Source: Albifimbria verrucaria
Taxonomy: Eukaryota; Ascomycota; Sordariomycetes; Hypocreales; Stachybotryaceae
Direction: 5' to 3'
Length of the DNA: 64,000 nucleotides
NCBI GenBank assembly: GCA_020081605.1
Contig: JAHREC010000013.1
Location: 1,054,001 to 1,118,000, forward strand
Shown here piece after piece: positions 48,986 through 64,000 of this stretch. Numbering within the stretch: position 1 is the first letter of the stretch; each line of letters opens with the position of its first letter. A program made the translations under genes and the position numbers. The notes below the pieces were generated by a model, which ran no database searches, was not told the DNA's origin, and saw only the letters and a program-made list of their open reading frames with translations.

Positions 48986-49286
48986 GGCGATACGCGTCGC
49001 TCAATTCGAAGATGTGGTGCTCTGCTTGGTAGGAGTGATTGGGTGTTTGCGGCGAATTGATGAAGTCGTCGAACGAGAGCTCGGTGGTGGGGCGTGCTGA
49101 TTGGCTGGGGCGGTGCGACATTTTGCCGAGACAATGCACGAGTGCTTTTCGGCGCAGGGAACGTCCATCACCAAACATCTGCTAGACCTTCAATCATAGC
49201 TGTGCAATTGACAGTCAGTTGGTCGATTGACGATTCCGACGCCGTCTCACTCTAATAATCAACCTACCCACCGACCAACCGGCATC
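48986..49286. promoter_or_regulatory. Bidirectional promoter NDUFS4/ATP17
   Basis: 301 bp shared by two divergently transcribed nuclear genes for mitochondrial energy complexes (I and V). Co-regulation is inference. CCACC/CCAAT-like words occur, but none is certain by eye. Confidence 0.5.
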
Positions 49287-49930
49287 ATGAGCTTCGTCAC
49301 CCGCCGAGCGCTCTCCACGCTCATCCCCCAAGGTTCGTTTCTCTGTCCGGTGCCAAAACCTCCGGCCCTCAAAGCTGATCAATTGCGTTCCAGGTTGCCT
49401 CTCCCAAGGTACGATATCCCATCGAATAGTGCGACTGCGTAAACCTCGGTTTGATTTTCTCGCGGGCACTGAACGCGCGATGCGGCATGTCCGAGCACGA
49501 ACGGCCTACGATGATCTCAGGGACGCAGTGGAAACTCGGAAACCAGGGGCTGACAAGTTCTTGAAATAGGCGATTGGCTCTGCCCCCGACGCTCTGCGCA
49601 TGCAGCGTGTCGTCAGCTTCTACGAGAAGCTCCCCGTGGAGCCGCTCCTGAGGTTAAGGCTCGCGGCCCTCTCGGCTGGTACCAGGCCAAGTACTTTGGC
49701 AAGAACGCCTCCGTCCAGCGTATGTGACAACCACCGCATTGACAGATTGTATGGGCTTTGTCTTACTGACATGAATGATAGCCATCATCCACTTCCTGGT
49801 CTTCCTCGTCGGTATCGGCTACGCTCAGAACTACTACTTCCACCTGCGTACGTGAATTGCTATCTGCGTGATCTAGACGCTGGGTTGCTAACTGGTTTAT
49901 ACAGGCCACCACAAGAACAACGCTCACTAA
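49287..49930 (+). CDS. ATP17: Mitochondrial F1Fo-ATP synthase subunit f
   Basis: Small Fo membrane subunit of about 100 aa split over several exons: MSFVTRRALSTLIP, then VASPK, then AIGSAPDALRMQRVVSFYEKLP...GWYQAKYFGKNASVQ, then the single membrane helix PIIHFLVFLVGIGYAQNYYFHLR and the last exon HHKNNAH. YAQNYYFHLRHHKNNAH is highly characteristic of fungal subunit f. The C run 49325-49329 is five long; four or seven are needed to read IPK or IPPK in frame, and a further break lies at about 49650 (EKLP to GP). Introns of about 50-110 bp occur on both sides of the helix exon. Divergent from NDUFS4. Confidence 0.85.
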
Positions 49931-50995
49931 GTGTTGGGCACGGTTAGCCATGCACTTGTCTTTTGAACGGTTTGACGGGCTGGCGTGTAAATAGACTAGA
50001 ATACGTGTGTGACAGAGCTCACATCAAGTCTTCCTTTGTAACCTTAACACGAACTACCACAAAGACACTCTGCTTGCTTGGACCCTGTGATTTACCTGGA
50101 CTCCGTGGCTTGTGCTGAAAGATGACGGGCGGCTTGGAGATATGACAAGACGAAAGCCGACGTGACAGTTATCACGATAGGAGAGCTTTGTTTGCTAACA
50201 CCATTGTATCCCAGCCCCTGTTGAATCTGACTAAGAGCATTGTCCCGTTTCGGATACAGGACACGAAATCCAAGTAAAGAAAAAGTGCGACAAGATACCG
50301 GCAGCAGCTATGCCATGCCTTGGTAAATGGTAGACAAATATGAAGCTCGCTATGACTACCGTTCGCAGCTGTCACCTGACCAAGTTAGAGCAAACGAAAT
50401 ACGGTGCGGGAAGTTATCATGGCACTGTTTGCTCATCACAGTTACCCCGCCCGCGAACCGTGTGAATTACGTGTCACCTGTACGGTTGCAGTCAGGTCCC
50501 TGCTGAGGCACCTGAATCACCTTTTCCTCTTGGTCTCACCCGCGTCCTAGGCGATCACCTCACTATTGTGCTTCCCCTACAAGGTAGGTAGGTACGTTAG
50601 CGCTAGACCTAAACCAGGCTCCTGCAGCTCCCGAAAATCAGGTCGCCTTTCCAACTCAATGAACATTGCAGCCGCATTACTCGACTCCTGTCACACCCGA
50701 TCGACTTGGTCTGCCCGACCCCTTCATACGAGATTAACGGCACCGAGGCCCTAGAGAGAGCGTAGACAGGACGCCGCCCGGACGACCCGACCACATCCCC
50801 TTGCCCGCCCTTTGCGCCATCTACTAGTTACTTGTTCGCCCGCCGAGAGCGCAGCCTCACCGCGGCTCGCCCTCTGCAATCGACGTTTCGAGGTCGTCAT
50901 CCAAACCACAGGGCCTTGCAGGCTCCCAAAACAACCGAGGGTGGCTTCGTCAAGGAGTCATCATCGTTTACCGCGACGGCGCCTTTCGACGACGT
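49931..50995. other. Intergenic, nothing recognised
   Basis: About 1.06 kb between ATP17 and the next plus-strand gene. Rightmost 250 bp is C-rich, compatible with a long 5' leader. No supported gene. Confidence 0.5.
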
Positions 50996-53900
50996 ATGAT
51001 GGCCACGGAGCCCACCGTCAACAGTAGTGCCGATGTATCTGCCTTGCCGGAAGCCCAGGCTGTGAGCACTCCCCATTCCCTCTGGTCCCCTCCCTTTGCA
51101 AGCTGGCCATTTCTTTGCCGGCAGCTTTCCTGCTCACTTCCGCTTTCTCTCGTATTCATGCGAAAGTTGTATCGCACAAGCTGACCAGGCGCCGTTATCA
51201 TCACATCAGCAGGTCGACGACGATGCCCAACCAGGCCACCCCGGTCAGCACATCGTTAATGGCACTACCGCTAGCGACGACGGAGACAGCATCGCCAACA
51301 AGCATATAACCAGCGTCGAGGATCAGCTCAACTCGGCCGATGTTAGTGTAAGCGGCGGTTCAGATACGGAAGCTTCGCGCGGTGATGGTTCGAGGCATAA
51401 AGATGGAGACAAGAGCCACGGGCGAACCAGCTCGACGGCGAAGAAACCCGCAACCTTCAAAGCCGTATCCGTAAACAAGACGTTTCTGGCTGCCAAGGCG
51501 AACGCCCCTACGGCTTCATCTAAACTCAGCGATAAGCCTGCGCCGGGATCTAGTACCCCACCGACTGGTTCTGTCTCATTATCAGCATCTCGACCACGCC
51601 TAGTCGCCAAAACAGGCAGCGGTGCAAGGGATGCAGTTCCCAGGTTTTCTGGTACTGCAAATGGAAGGAAACCAGCCACGGCGCCCGATCCAAGCGTCGT
51701 ATGGAACAAAAACCGACGTATGTCCAGGTCGGCGCTTTGAAGTCTGTCCTATTACTGACACGGTGTACAGCCGCCCCGCTCCGGAGCCGAAGAAGTTCAC
51801 CGACGAAGAGCTCAAGAAGTATGGGATTCACATGGCTAGTCGCTTGAATGAAGACGACGCTTCTGGGCAAAACAAATGGGCCGATATTGACGACGATGAC
51901 GATGACTGGGCACCTGAAGCAATCACATGGGGGATGGAACCAAAACCACTCTGCCGCATCCCGATGAGCACCCGCCGCCGCCGCCGCCTCCTCCTCCTCC
52001 TCCTCCCGAGAATCCCCTCCTGTATTGATGACGAAGGTCCCAGAGAAGCCCAAATCTCCTGCTCCGCCTCCGGTGGCCATTGCCTCACCTGTGCCAAAAT
52101 CCAGTGGCTTGGCCTCGGGTAAGGGATTGGTCTTGAAGAGTGGCTCGCAAGAGAAGCCGACGCTGGTTTCCAAGCCAACACCTCCGCCTGGGCCTGCGAA
52201 GTCGCCATGGGCTACCCTACCGCCAGTGGAAAAAACACCACTTGTACCAGCCGAAACCGCGCCTGCCTCTCGAGGCCCTAGTAAGGACTCTATGCTTCCC
52301 AAGTCTTCTGCCTTACCGATTAAAGAAATGGCTGCCGATGACTTCAACCGAAATTCTTGGCGGGACAGCGCGCCTCAAGGAGGTAAGGAGCTCTATAATT
52401 CCCAGTCTGGGCGTTACGAACCAGTACCCGATCGCCGCGGCCCAATGCGCGCGGATACGCAGAGCAAACAACCAGCTGTTTTGCAACGTCCTATTGCCTC
52501 CGACCACCCCGAACCTTCCAGCGCCTTCCAAACCACTCGTGCGGGCCAGGATGCCCCTTTGGTCGTCGACGAGGATCTTCCAATGTTAGTGGTGGGAGCG
52601 GTTCATTCATGCAGCGCCCAGGCAAGCCATACGATGCCTCCATGCCACCTCCTGAAATACTTGGTGCTCGACGGGTGTCACTTACAGGGTCGTCCGGTAG
52701 CCCCGTGTCTACAGAAGCTTTGCCTGTTTCTATACAGGGTCATCCTAGACAGCAGCCTCCCCATGGATATATCCCACGTTCGTCACCCGGCACTACTTTT
52801 GCTACACCGCATAGTCAGGGATGCATCCTGAATCAAATATGCCGCCTCCACAGACCCCAGCGCGCTCCTTAGAGGATGATGTCGAATACCAAAAGAAACT
52901 GATGCGGGAGCGCATTGAACAAGCAAGGAAGCGACGTCAAGAAGAGGAGGCTCGTGAAGAGGCTGCGCGTCGAGAGCGAATTCAAAAGAAGCTTGAGGCT
53001 CTCGGTCCAGCTCCAGAGAAGAAGAGTGACAAGAAGGATGCGCCACCAAAAGATGAAGTCGTAAAGACTCCGCGAATGGAACACCGTGAACCGGTCCAGG
53101 CGGCTCCAACGCCCACCACTGTCGAACAGGCCAAGAAGGAACCCATGGGTCAAGATAGAGCCGTTGAGCGAGACAGCAACAAGGTCGTTTCTCCCAGCTC
53201 TCATCTCCCTACGCAGACGCCAGGCCCGCGACAGTCTCCTCATGACTCTGAACCGAAGCAATCGGATCTGTGGGGCGGACCCGGACCGCGTCCAGATCGT
53301 CTTGGGCCTTGGGCCTCTGCCGCGCTGCCACCACCCTCGCGTAATGTTTGGGGTTCGCCAGACAAAGATAGAGCACTGGGAAATGGCACCTTTAACCCCG
53401 ACCTTAGCCTAATCGCCGGTTCTTCCGTCGCACATCCCCAACCACAAATGGCCCTCCTCCTATTGCACCCCTCAGGCGCCCGTGTTCCTTCACAAGGTCG
53501 ATCTCAACCTCAACCACCTATTGGATCTCGAGCGTCGCGATACGGCGCTCCTGGCTCGGATCTCGCCACCAAATGGGTAGCAGCTGTTGCCGATAACGAC
53601 AAGAAGATTAATGCCTCCATGTTAGCCGACAGGGTTGAGCAGGAGCGTCACTTAGCCGACCGAGGCATGACAATGGAAGATACTCAACCAACCATCAAGG
53701 ACACATGGCGGCCAGTGCAAATATCAGGTGATGGCATCAGACGGCCAATGGCCTCAATGGAGGTGCAGTCACAACATGCTGGTCCCTGGAGAGCACACCG
53801 AGATGAGATCGCAAACGCGACACCTGGGCATGATGTAAGTGGTTCCGCTACAAATGCGGGCGTCATTGGTTCCGGCAGCAGCTCTGTTCTCAAACAGACT

Positions 53901-54892
53901 GGCCAACCTGTCTCATCACAGTCTCGCGCGTCCAGATTCTTCCCTGCTAGAGAATCGCGAGTTGAACACCCACCCGCAGTGGAGATTGACAGACCAAACT
54001 CTCCGTCGCCTCCGCCGCCAACTATGGAAGGCCACCCAGCATATGAAGGCGATGTGTTGCATCCACTCGTGTCCTTGCCGAAACCTCACCCCGTCGTCAA
54101 ACTTCCGCCCGTCGCCGTAGCGCCACAGATGACTCAGACACGCAACGTGTGGACAAGTGCAACCGTACATAAGGATACCCAGCGGCAACCGCTAACAGCA
54201 CACCATGCACCCCAGTACGCGCAGGTGAGCGAAGCCAAGAAAATTGGCAGAACAGGATCAACAACCTTCTGAATGGCGGCAAAGGCTCACCACCAAAATC
54301 TATGGGTGTGGATCCAGCAAGCAAGAGCGCACTGGATCACTACCCTCACCACGATTCGGCAACGGTCTCTCTCCCCACAGCATCACGAACCTTGGATGTA
54401 ACCAGCCAGAAGCCATTAGTAACTAAGCCTATGGCTGAGGAGTGCTTCGAAGAGCAGGAGATGGGTTCTCTGCCACAGATTCGGCTGCCACATAGGGCGC
54501 CTGAGGCTCTTTGGGAACCCGCCGAGGCACCTAGCAAGCCTTTGCCAAAGAAGTTCCTTATTCATGCCGTCAGCTCGGACACATATTACTTCCCAGCTGA
54601 TGTCGTGGGCGGTGGTAATGCACTGAAAATCCATTTCCCACACATGACCGAAACTAAGATCGTTACGATTCCTTTTTCTGCAACACGTGGTCAACGAGCA
54701 AGCCAGAGTAGCAGAGGTTCACGAGGCAGGGGTTCTGGCCATGGTTCGCGAGGAGGCAAGAGGGAGGTATCAGCCAGCCATGGTGAGCGCACCAATAGCT
54801 CCTCCAGCCGTAGTACTCGTGGCAGCTATCGTGGTCGAGGCTCTGAAAATTGGAGCCGTCACTCCCCAGCTCAATCCTCGACACCCGCATAA
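50996..54892 (+). CDS. Large disordered RGG/proline-rich protein, unknown
   Basis: About 1,230 aa, family not recognised. An acidic low-complexity start is followed by a conserved-looking block, KKFTDEELKKYGIHMASRL then KWADIDDDDDDWAPE, and a run of 12 prolines. Ser/Pro-rich linkers follow, then a charged coiled coil (YQKKLMRERIEQARKRRQEE...RIQKKLEALGP), a folded-looking block (FLIHAVSSDTYYFPADVVGG), and a C-terminal RGG-type tail (GSRGRGSGHGSRGG, GSYRGRGS) ending STPA. RGG boxes usually bind RNA, so an mRNA or translation role is plausible but inferred. Probable introns near 51060-51210 and 51713-51770. Frame breaks at G5 51929-51933 (expected six), about 52555-52830 and A4 near 54239. The 5' part is less certain than the 3' part. 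Confidence 0.65.
51972..52007 (+). repeat. CCG/CCT trinucleotide repeat coding for polyproline
   Basis: Five CCG then six CCT then CCC, giving 12 consecutive prolines in the frame that continues from WAPEAITW after correction of the G run at 51929. The block switch from CCG to CCT suggests slippage expansion. Confidence 0.8.
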
Positions 54893-56047
54893 TCAAGTAC
54901 AACCCGAGCACCAGCCCAGTTGAGCTCTTTATTGAATCTTATGGTCGCCATCCTATAATGGCGGCGCTCCAACCATATATATGCTTTAGGCGCTGTCATC
55001 AAGCGCCGTTATTCCCCAATACGGGATTAGTCTAGTATCCCTTTCTCAGCGGTCCGTATTGCGCTGAGCCTGCCCACCTCATCAGAAATGAGCGGCAGAG
55101 TGTACCAGTTCTGGAGTCAAATGTATGAACAGGACGGGTTTACACCTGGAGTTCTGTGCCGAAGCGCTCGCGGCCTCCTCTCTGTGCCGTCCTATACGTT
55201 TGGTTTATTCTTGATTTTTCTCGCATTCGGCTTCTTTTCTTTATACGTCACTTCTACACGACACACTTACGGATTGTCCAACGAAAGCTCCGGGACACAT
55301 GAAGGGGTTGAAGTCCCATGAACGCACTCAACCTTCTGGGCGGCTTGACCTTTTTCAGGTCCGTGTCAGAGCCATCTCTTGATTCGACTTTTGTGAGCCG
55401 TGGACAAACTAGGTTTATACACAACAGGTGTTTGGACTCTCATACCAGGAGCAAACGGCAGGGGGTTCAGGGGATGGATCCGGGGAAAGATAGGGTCTAC
55501 TGAACTGGAATCTATCGGTGCCTCGGACTTTGGAATGGAAACTTTGAGCTGGATGGGCTTTCGGGGTGTGAAATAGGCAGTGGCCCACTTGCAGAAAATA
55601 TTGATATGTTTGCAAACTCTTCTTGGTTCTCCAATGCTGTGAATGTTGGTATGAGCGACGGTCCTGAACTGGCCAAGACTGCTGCTCCAAATTTCTATGG
55701 CCTTGGTGATGGCGAGTATCTTTATCATACGTTGATCACAGCTTGCGTCCTTGGCATTGACAAAAGATGTAGAAGTAATATCGACTTGAATCTTATTATA
55801 TAGTTGCATTTGGGCATGACGATCTTACAAGACATAGACCAAAGACAGACCACTTTATCATCCCCAACTCCAAACTCCTGCTTACCGCCCTTGGCCACTC
55901 CTCACATGCACTTTATCTTTTTCCATCATGAACTTCGTGCGGACACTTTGATCCGGGGAAGGGTATTCCTCGTCATGTCCTTCGGCTCGTTGAGTCATTC
56001 GCAGAGACTTGCCCGCCATACTTCGTGGGGGTTGAGTAACGTTGGCT
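54893..56047. other. Convergent intergenic region
   Basis: About 1.15 kb between stops of the RGG protein (+) and MCM6 (-). A plus-strand open frame at 55088-55321 (77 codons, one hydrophobic segment) has no other support and is left out. Confidence 0.5.
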
Positions 56048-59038
<2,991 letters not shown>

Positions 59039-60158
59039 CTTGACGAGCAATCGGTGTGGGGTGTCCTCGTCGTCAGCGATGTTGGGTGCAAACAAGGGTT
59101 GACAATTTAGGTGGGATGCGGAGACAGTATTGTGCAACTAAGGGGATCTGGTTAATGGGACAACGCGATGCAAACGCGTGAAAAGAGGATACGCGACGAG
59201 GGGCAGCGCCAATGTAACGCGACTTTAATTGATTGCATGCTGACATAAGCCAACACAGAAGCAAAAAAAAAAGAAGAACAATAGACTGGCAAAAACATAC
59301 AACAGCCGGTATTCGCTGGTCGTCACCGACCCAACTACTAATCTGCCGATTACATGCTTAATTAAGGGAGAGCGGACGGGATCCCATGCTTTCATGCATC
59401 TATGGTCGTATGTGATTGTATGTGCATAAAGAATAGTTTATATAGGGAATACTGACTCATCGTAGAAGGTTGGCTTCTGTCGGTTCACTTTGGGACTCTT
59501 ACCCTGTGTATATATATACTGCTATTAGAAAGATTGCGTATGTACAGGCTTCATGCAGTAGTATTATCTGCTCCTTCCTGCTCCATAGTTTCGTTTTATG
59601 TTCATAGAAAGCTAAAAGTCATTGGAGAGATTGGGGCTTGATAAAGCTAACAACGGGGTTTCATTTTATTTTTATGACATCCGTCGGAGGCCAGATAACA
59701 GCCCAAGAATGTGAGATATGCAAATATCTTAAATTATTGCCAATCGTTTGGTCTAGGTGCTTGCTCATTCCAAATTCAACCCGTCCTCCCAAGGTATAAG
59801 AGTTCGATCTCAACGCTCGTAGTCAAGAAGTCAACGCATTTGCTGTTATGGTCGACAGTGCATCTATAATAGCAACGGCGATACCGTGTAAGTACCCATC
59901 GTATGCTAAAGCCGCCACTCCCAGCATGGCTAGCTATCCAAGTGTGCGTCTTGGCTTGAGAAGTCCCGCTCGTGAAGCTTTGCATGTAGTGCTCTTGGTT
60001 TATGGGTTATTCTCATGACTGCCGGAGTCTGGTGAACCAGTGCACAGGCGGCTCGGTGCATAGAACTTATTGAGCCGATGGCCGTTCAAGAACGCCAGCA
60101 CCACCCACAGTGGTTGATACCCCGGGGATCAAATATTATTCCTATAGTCTTGGATACA
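59039..60158. other. Intergenic, MCM6 promoter side
   Basis: About 1.1 kb. A purine-rich A tract at about 59263-59275 and AT dinucleotides at about 59506-59518. A short open frame 59776-59985 (-) has no motif. The ACGCG word at about 59191 would match an MluI-type cell-cycle box; a single occurrence, so weak. Confidence 0.45.
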
Positions 60159-60726
60159 TCACTTCTTCGTCTGGGCTTCCTGGCCGGGGTACGAATGAAT
60201 CTGTTCCCGTTAGATAGGCTCTCTGCTCCAATATAGGTGTTGGATTTACCTTCTCAGCCACTTGGAGCCATTCGTCCATGCTTCGAATGTATGGGTCCTC
60301 TTCTGCATTCGCCAGTGCTTCGTGGCCCCAGACAACAATCTCGTCAAACTGTGAAGTTACCTGCATCGTGCCGACTTTTGTCTCTTGGCGCGAATCATCT
60401 TCCACCAGGTCTATTTCAGCGCCATTTGCCGGCTTCTCATCGGGTAGGCGCTCTGCCACTATGCCGCGATACTGGTCGGGCAGCTTGATGGTCTGGCCAT
60501 GGAGCTTGCGTCCCCGGAAGTAAGCTGTATTGGTATCCTCTGGACTCATTATCAGTTTGCGTCATACATCTAGTAATTGGCGTGACGTACTCTCGTCTTT
60601 GTGTGGTTTCCAATACGGCGAGGGTTCGTCTACTGAACCGTTATAATGGATGCGGCATGGCAGGAGGTTCGCTGCAGCATCTGGCAATGCCTCCTTGTTT
60701 TTAAATGATAGAATTGGTTGGGACAT
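60159..60726 (-). CDS. RNH203: Ribonuclease H2 subunit C
   Basis: Non-catalytic subunit of RNase H2, which removes ribonucleotides from DNA and cuts RNA:DNA hybrids. Three exons (60591-60726, 60250-60539, 60159-60179), with introns of 51 and 70 bp, the second with a CTAAC branch, give 148 aa with no frame break. Family marks: NLLPCRIHYNGSV...YWKPH at the start, then TAYFRGRKLHGQTIKLPDQYRGIVAE and a tail with FDEIVVWGHEALANAEEDPYIRSMDEWLQVAEK. The last exon adds only EAQTKK; reading through the intron would give a 35-residue alternative end (stop at 60142). Acceptor at 60540 chosen because it yields KDTNTAYFRG. Confidence 0.88.
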
Positions 60727-61295
60727 ATTGATGATATGAATGGGCAGACTTCCGATTCAGTTGGAATATCGTTTTGGTTCCGTTCAATCGCTCTTGTTGG
60801 GAATTGATAAGTCGCGTTTTAACGCGTGATGAGTTCAAGCATCGCGTAAAGCGCCTACTATCGGCGATAAGCCAGCCACGTATTGTTTGGTGTACCCTAT
60901 ACTATACCTCCTCCCGGCTCCATCATTGTAGTATATAAATGGTTTGCTATTGTTCTTTATATTTTTATGGCTGTTTCGTTCCGACTGACCATGATCACTT
61001 CTCTTTAATTTTTCCTCTTTTTAAAAAAAAAAATGTAAACGCGAATGGGTTGGCGTTGGGCAATAATGCAAGGAAAAGGAAGACTTAGTTGATATTATTA
61101 AGACCATACTTACAGTAGGCTGATTTCTATGGAGTTGTAGCAAACATCGCCGGAACAAAAGACGAAATAATAATACTGTTACTCTAGCTCATACATCTCA
61201 TGGGGTATCTATCTTGATCCAAACCACCTGAACAGGCAGCCACCCGTCCTTCATCTAATATCTGCCCATAAAATACCAGCCTGTCCAGACCACTC
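60727..61295. other. Intergenic RNH203/REX4
   Basis: About 570 bp, AT-rich in the middle (poly-T then poly-A at about 61010-61032). Holds the RNH203 promoter and REX4 3' flank. Confidence 0.5.
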
Positions 61296-62260
61296 TCACG
61301 CTTTCCGCTTCTTCTTTCCCTTCTTCCCTGGCTGCGCCTTCGAGGAAACTGATGGTTTGGGAGCATACCGATTTGCATAATCCATGTCAAAGGCAGACTT
61401 GTGCTTCCGGAAGAGCAACATCGTAACCCGTGCATCTTCGATACTGGAGTGGGCACCGGCCTGTACTTCCACGCCGAGGATCTCATGTGCGAGGATTCTG
61501 AGTGCCGGTTTCCTGCCGTTGCCGTACTTCTTGAAACCAGGAAACTTGGCCGTGTCGCGAATGTCGCGGGGTGGGTGGCTGAGCATCAGAGCTGTAAGGT
61601 CATGCTTCAGATCATGTCCGATCAGCACACGATCTTTCAGGATGTTGTAGACCTCTTGCTGCACCTCATCGAAGTCCCGTGCGAATCTCATTTCCTTGCG
61701 ACTAATTCCACTGACAGGCGTTCTCCAGTCCGTGACGGCCTCCCTCGGCTTCACGTACGAGTCGTATATTTGGCGGCCATGGAAATCCACGATACTCACC
61801 CTCGCAAGTGCGGATTCATAGCCTCCCGGCCCAACACCCACCATCTCACAATCGACAGCAACGTATTTGCCAATCTCGAGCCCCTCGCTCAGACCATGGT
61901 TGACTTTATCCTTGTCCGAGGCGAGGTTGACGGCTCCGCTCTTCAGGCCCAAATCATAAGCCTCTGCTATTGCCTCCGCAGAAATGTCATTGTCGGCAGC
62001 CCAGAGAGCCAGTGATGGAGATGGACCATGTTTGGGTTCTTCCTCAATTTTGGAGCTTTGCACTCCGCCCATTTTGCTTTTCGCTTCACCGCTGACTGCT
62101 GCCTGTGACGTGCGCCGCTTGGCTGGGCGCCAGCAGCCTTGGGTCTCTTTGACGGAGCTTCAGGCTGTGAAGGAAGCTTTCTCTTATTGGAGGGTTTCGA
62201 GGGCGCCTCACTCTTTAGTTTAGCCTGGAGTTTCTTCCAGTTGGAGGAAAGCTCAGCCAT
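61296..62260 (-). CDS. REX4: RNA exonuclease 4 (Rex4, DEDDh)
   Basis: 3'-5' exonuclease of the DEDDh type linked to rRNA processing. A basic N-terminus (MAELSSNWKKLQAKLK, Lys/Pro-rich) is followed by ALWAADNDISAEAIAEAYDLG and the exonuclease core: Exo I VAVDCEMVGVGPGG (Asp and Glu), SYVKPREAVTDWRTPVSGI, Exo II GHDLKHDL (Asp), Exo III AHSSIEDARVTM (His and Asp), all intact. The tail PGKKGKKKRKA is a likely nucleolar signal. About 320 aa, matching yeast-type Rex4. One frame break near 62075. No intron. Head-to-head with ESA1, 412 bp apart. Confidence 0.92.
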
Positions 62261-62672
62261 GCTGTGGCCTATGAAGCATGCGAGGGTTGCGTGCTAAGGC
62301 GAAATAGAGATGTGATAGTTGAACGAATTCTTCTGTATAAAACTGGAGTGTAAATACCCAAGGCGGCTTGCCTACTTGAGAAAGGCTAGCAGACGAAGGC
62401 CAGTGTCTAAGATGCCGCTTACCGTATTGGGTTACAGACACGGGCAGGTACCTCGCGGTACTTCAAGAGAAACCATGAAAAACTGTATGCATCTATCCGT
62501 AGTAACCACTTGATAAGCTATAACTCTTGCTCACCGCTTTCCGATAAGCGCTCGACAGCACGCTTTCTGCCTAGGCCCCTCCAAATATGACTTTCGCCTT
62601 CATTTGTGTCGCGAACCTGCGAGTCGCTTGAGCTTTCCATCAACCACCACACCAAGCACATCCAAAATCATC
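62261..62672. promoter_or_regulatory. Divergent promoter region REX4/ESA1
   Basis: 412 bp between opposite start codons. No TATA box obvious on either side; the ESA1 side is C/A-rich. Confidence 0.5.

Positions 62673-64000
<1,328 letters not shown>

Noticed and set aside
55088..55321. 77-codon open frame with one hydrophobic segment
   Set aside because: Lies in the 3' flank of the RGG gene; a single hydrophobic stretch is not enough support.

Overview
The window is nuclear DNA of a filamentous ascomycete, most likely a Sordariomycete of the order Hypocreales. The evidence is short introns (about 41-240 bp) with GT...CTAAC/CTGAC...AG signals, fungus-only families (chitin synthase, Kei1, fungal MET5 layout, SesB-type NLR), and an external NADH dehydrogenase with an EF-hand. 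The order-level call is inference from protein flavour, not a search result.

Layout. 0.7-23 kb is sparse and accessory-like: a salicylate-hydroxylase-type monooxygenase (751-2105, -), a small secreted protein (5102-5855, +), a class I methyltransferase (6513-7117, +), a sugar/polyol MFS transporter (7286-9284, -), a mini choline-phosphate-cytidylyltransferase-like protein (11381-11933, +), a large SesB/NB-ARC/TPR NLR (12236-16121, +), a PNKP-like protein with altered catalytic residues (16210-17794, -), a crystallin-like small secreted protein (18947-19481, -) and a secreted GH32 invertase (20844-22498, -). Long gene-free stretches separate them. 23.5-64 kb is dense housekeeping: chitin synthase, MET5, KEI1, YPT6/RAB6, NOP53, NDE1, uridine kinase-UPRT, CWC2, GID8, NDUFS4, ATP17, an unknown RGG/proline-rich protein, MCM6, RNH203, REX4 and the start of ESA1, cut by the window end.

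Data quality matters for reading this window. Nearly every long gene, including essential ones, has single-base frame breaks, most at a homopolymer that is one base (or two) too short: five G/C read as four, seven C read as five. I therefore give each gene as one CDS across its breaks and do not call pseudogenes on that basis.

The most interesting block is 11.4-17.8 kb: a fungal NLR with a lipase-like N-terminal domain, preceded 302 bp upstream by a minimal cytidylyltransferase and followed tail-to-tail (88 bp) by a PNKP homologue whose phosphatase and kinase sites both look altered. A functional link among the three is only a hypothesis.
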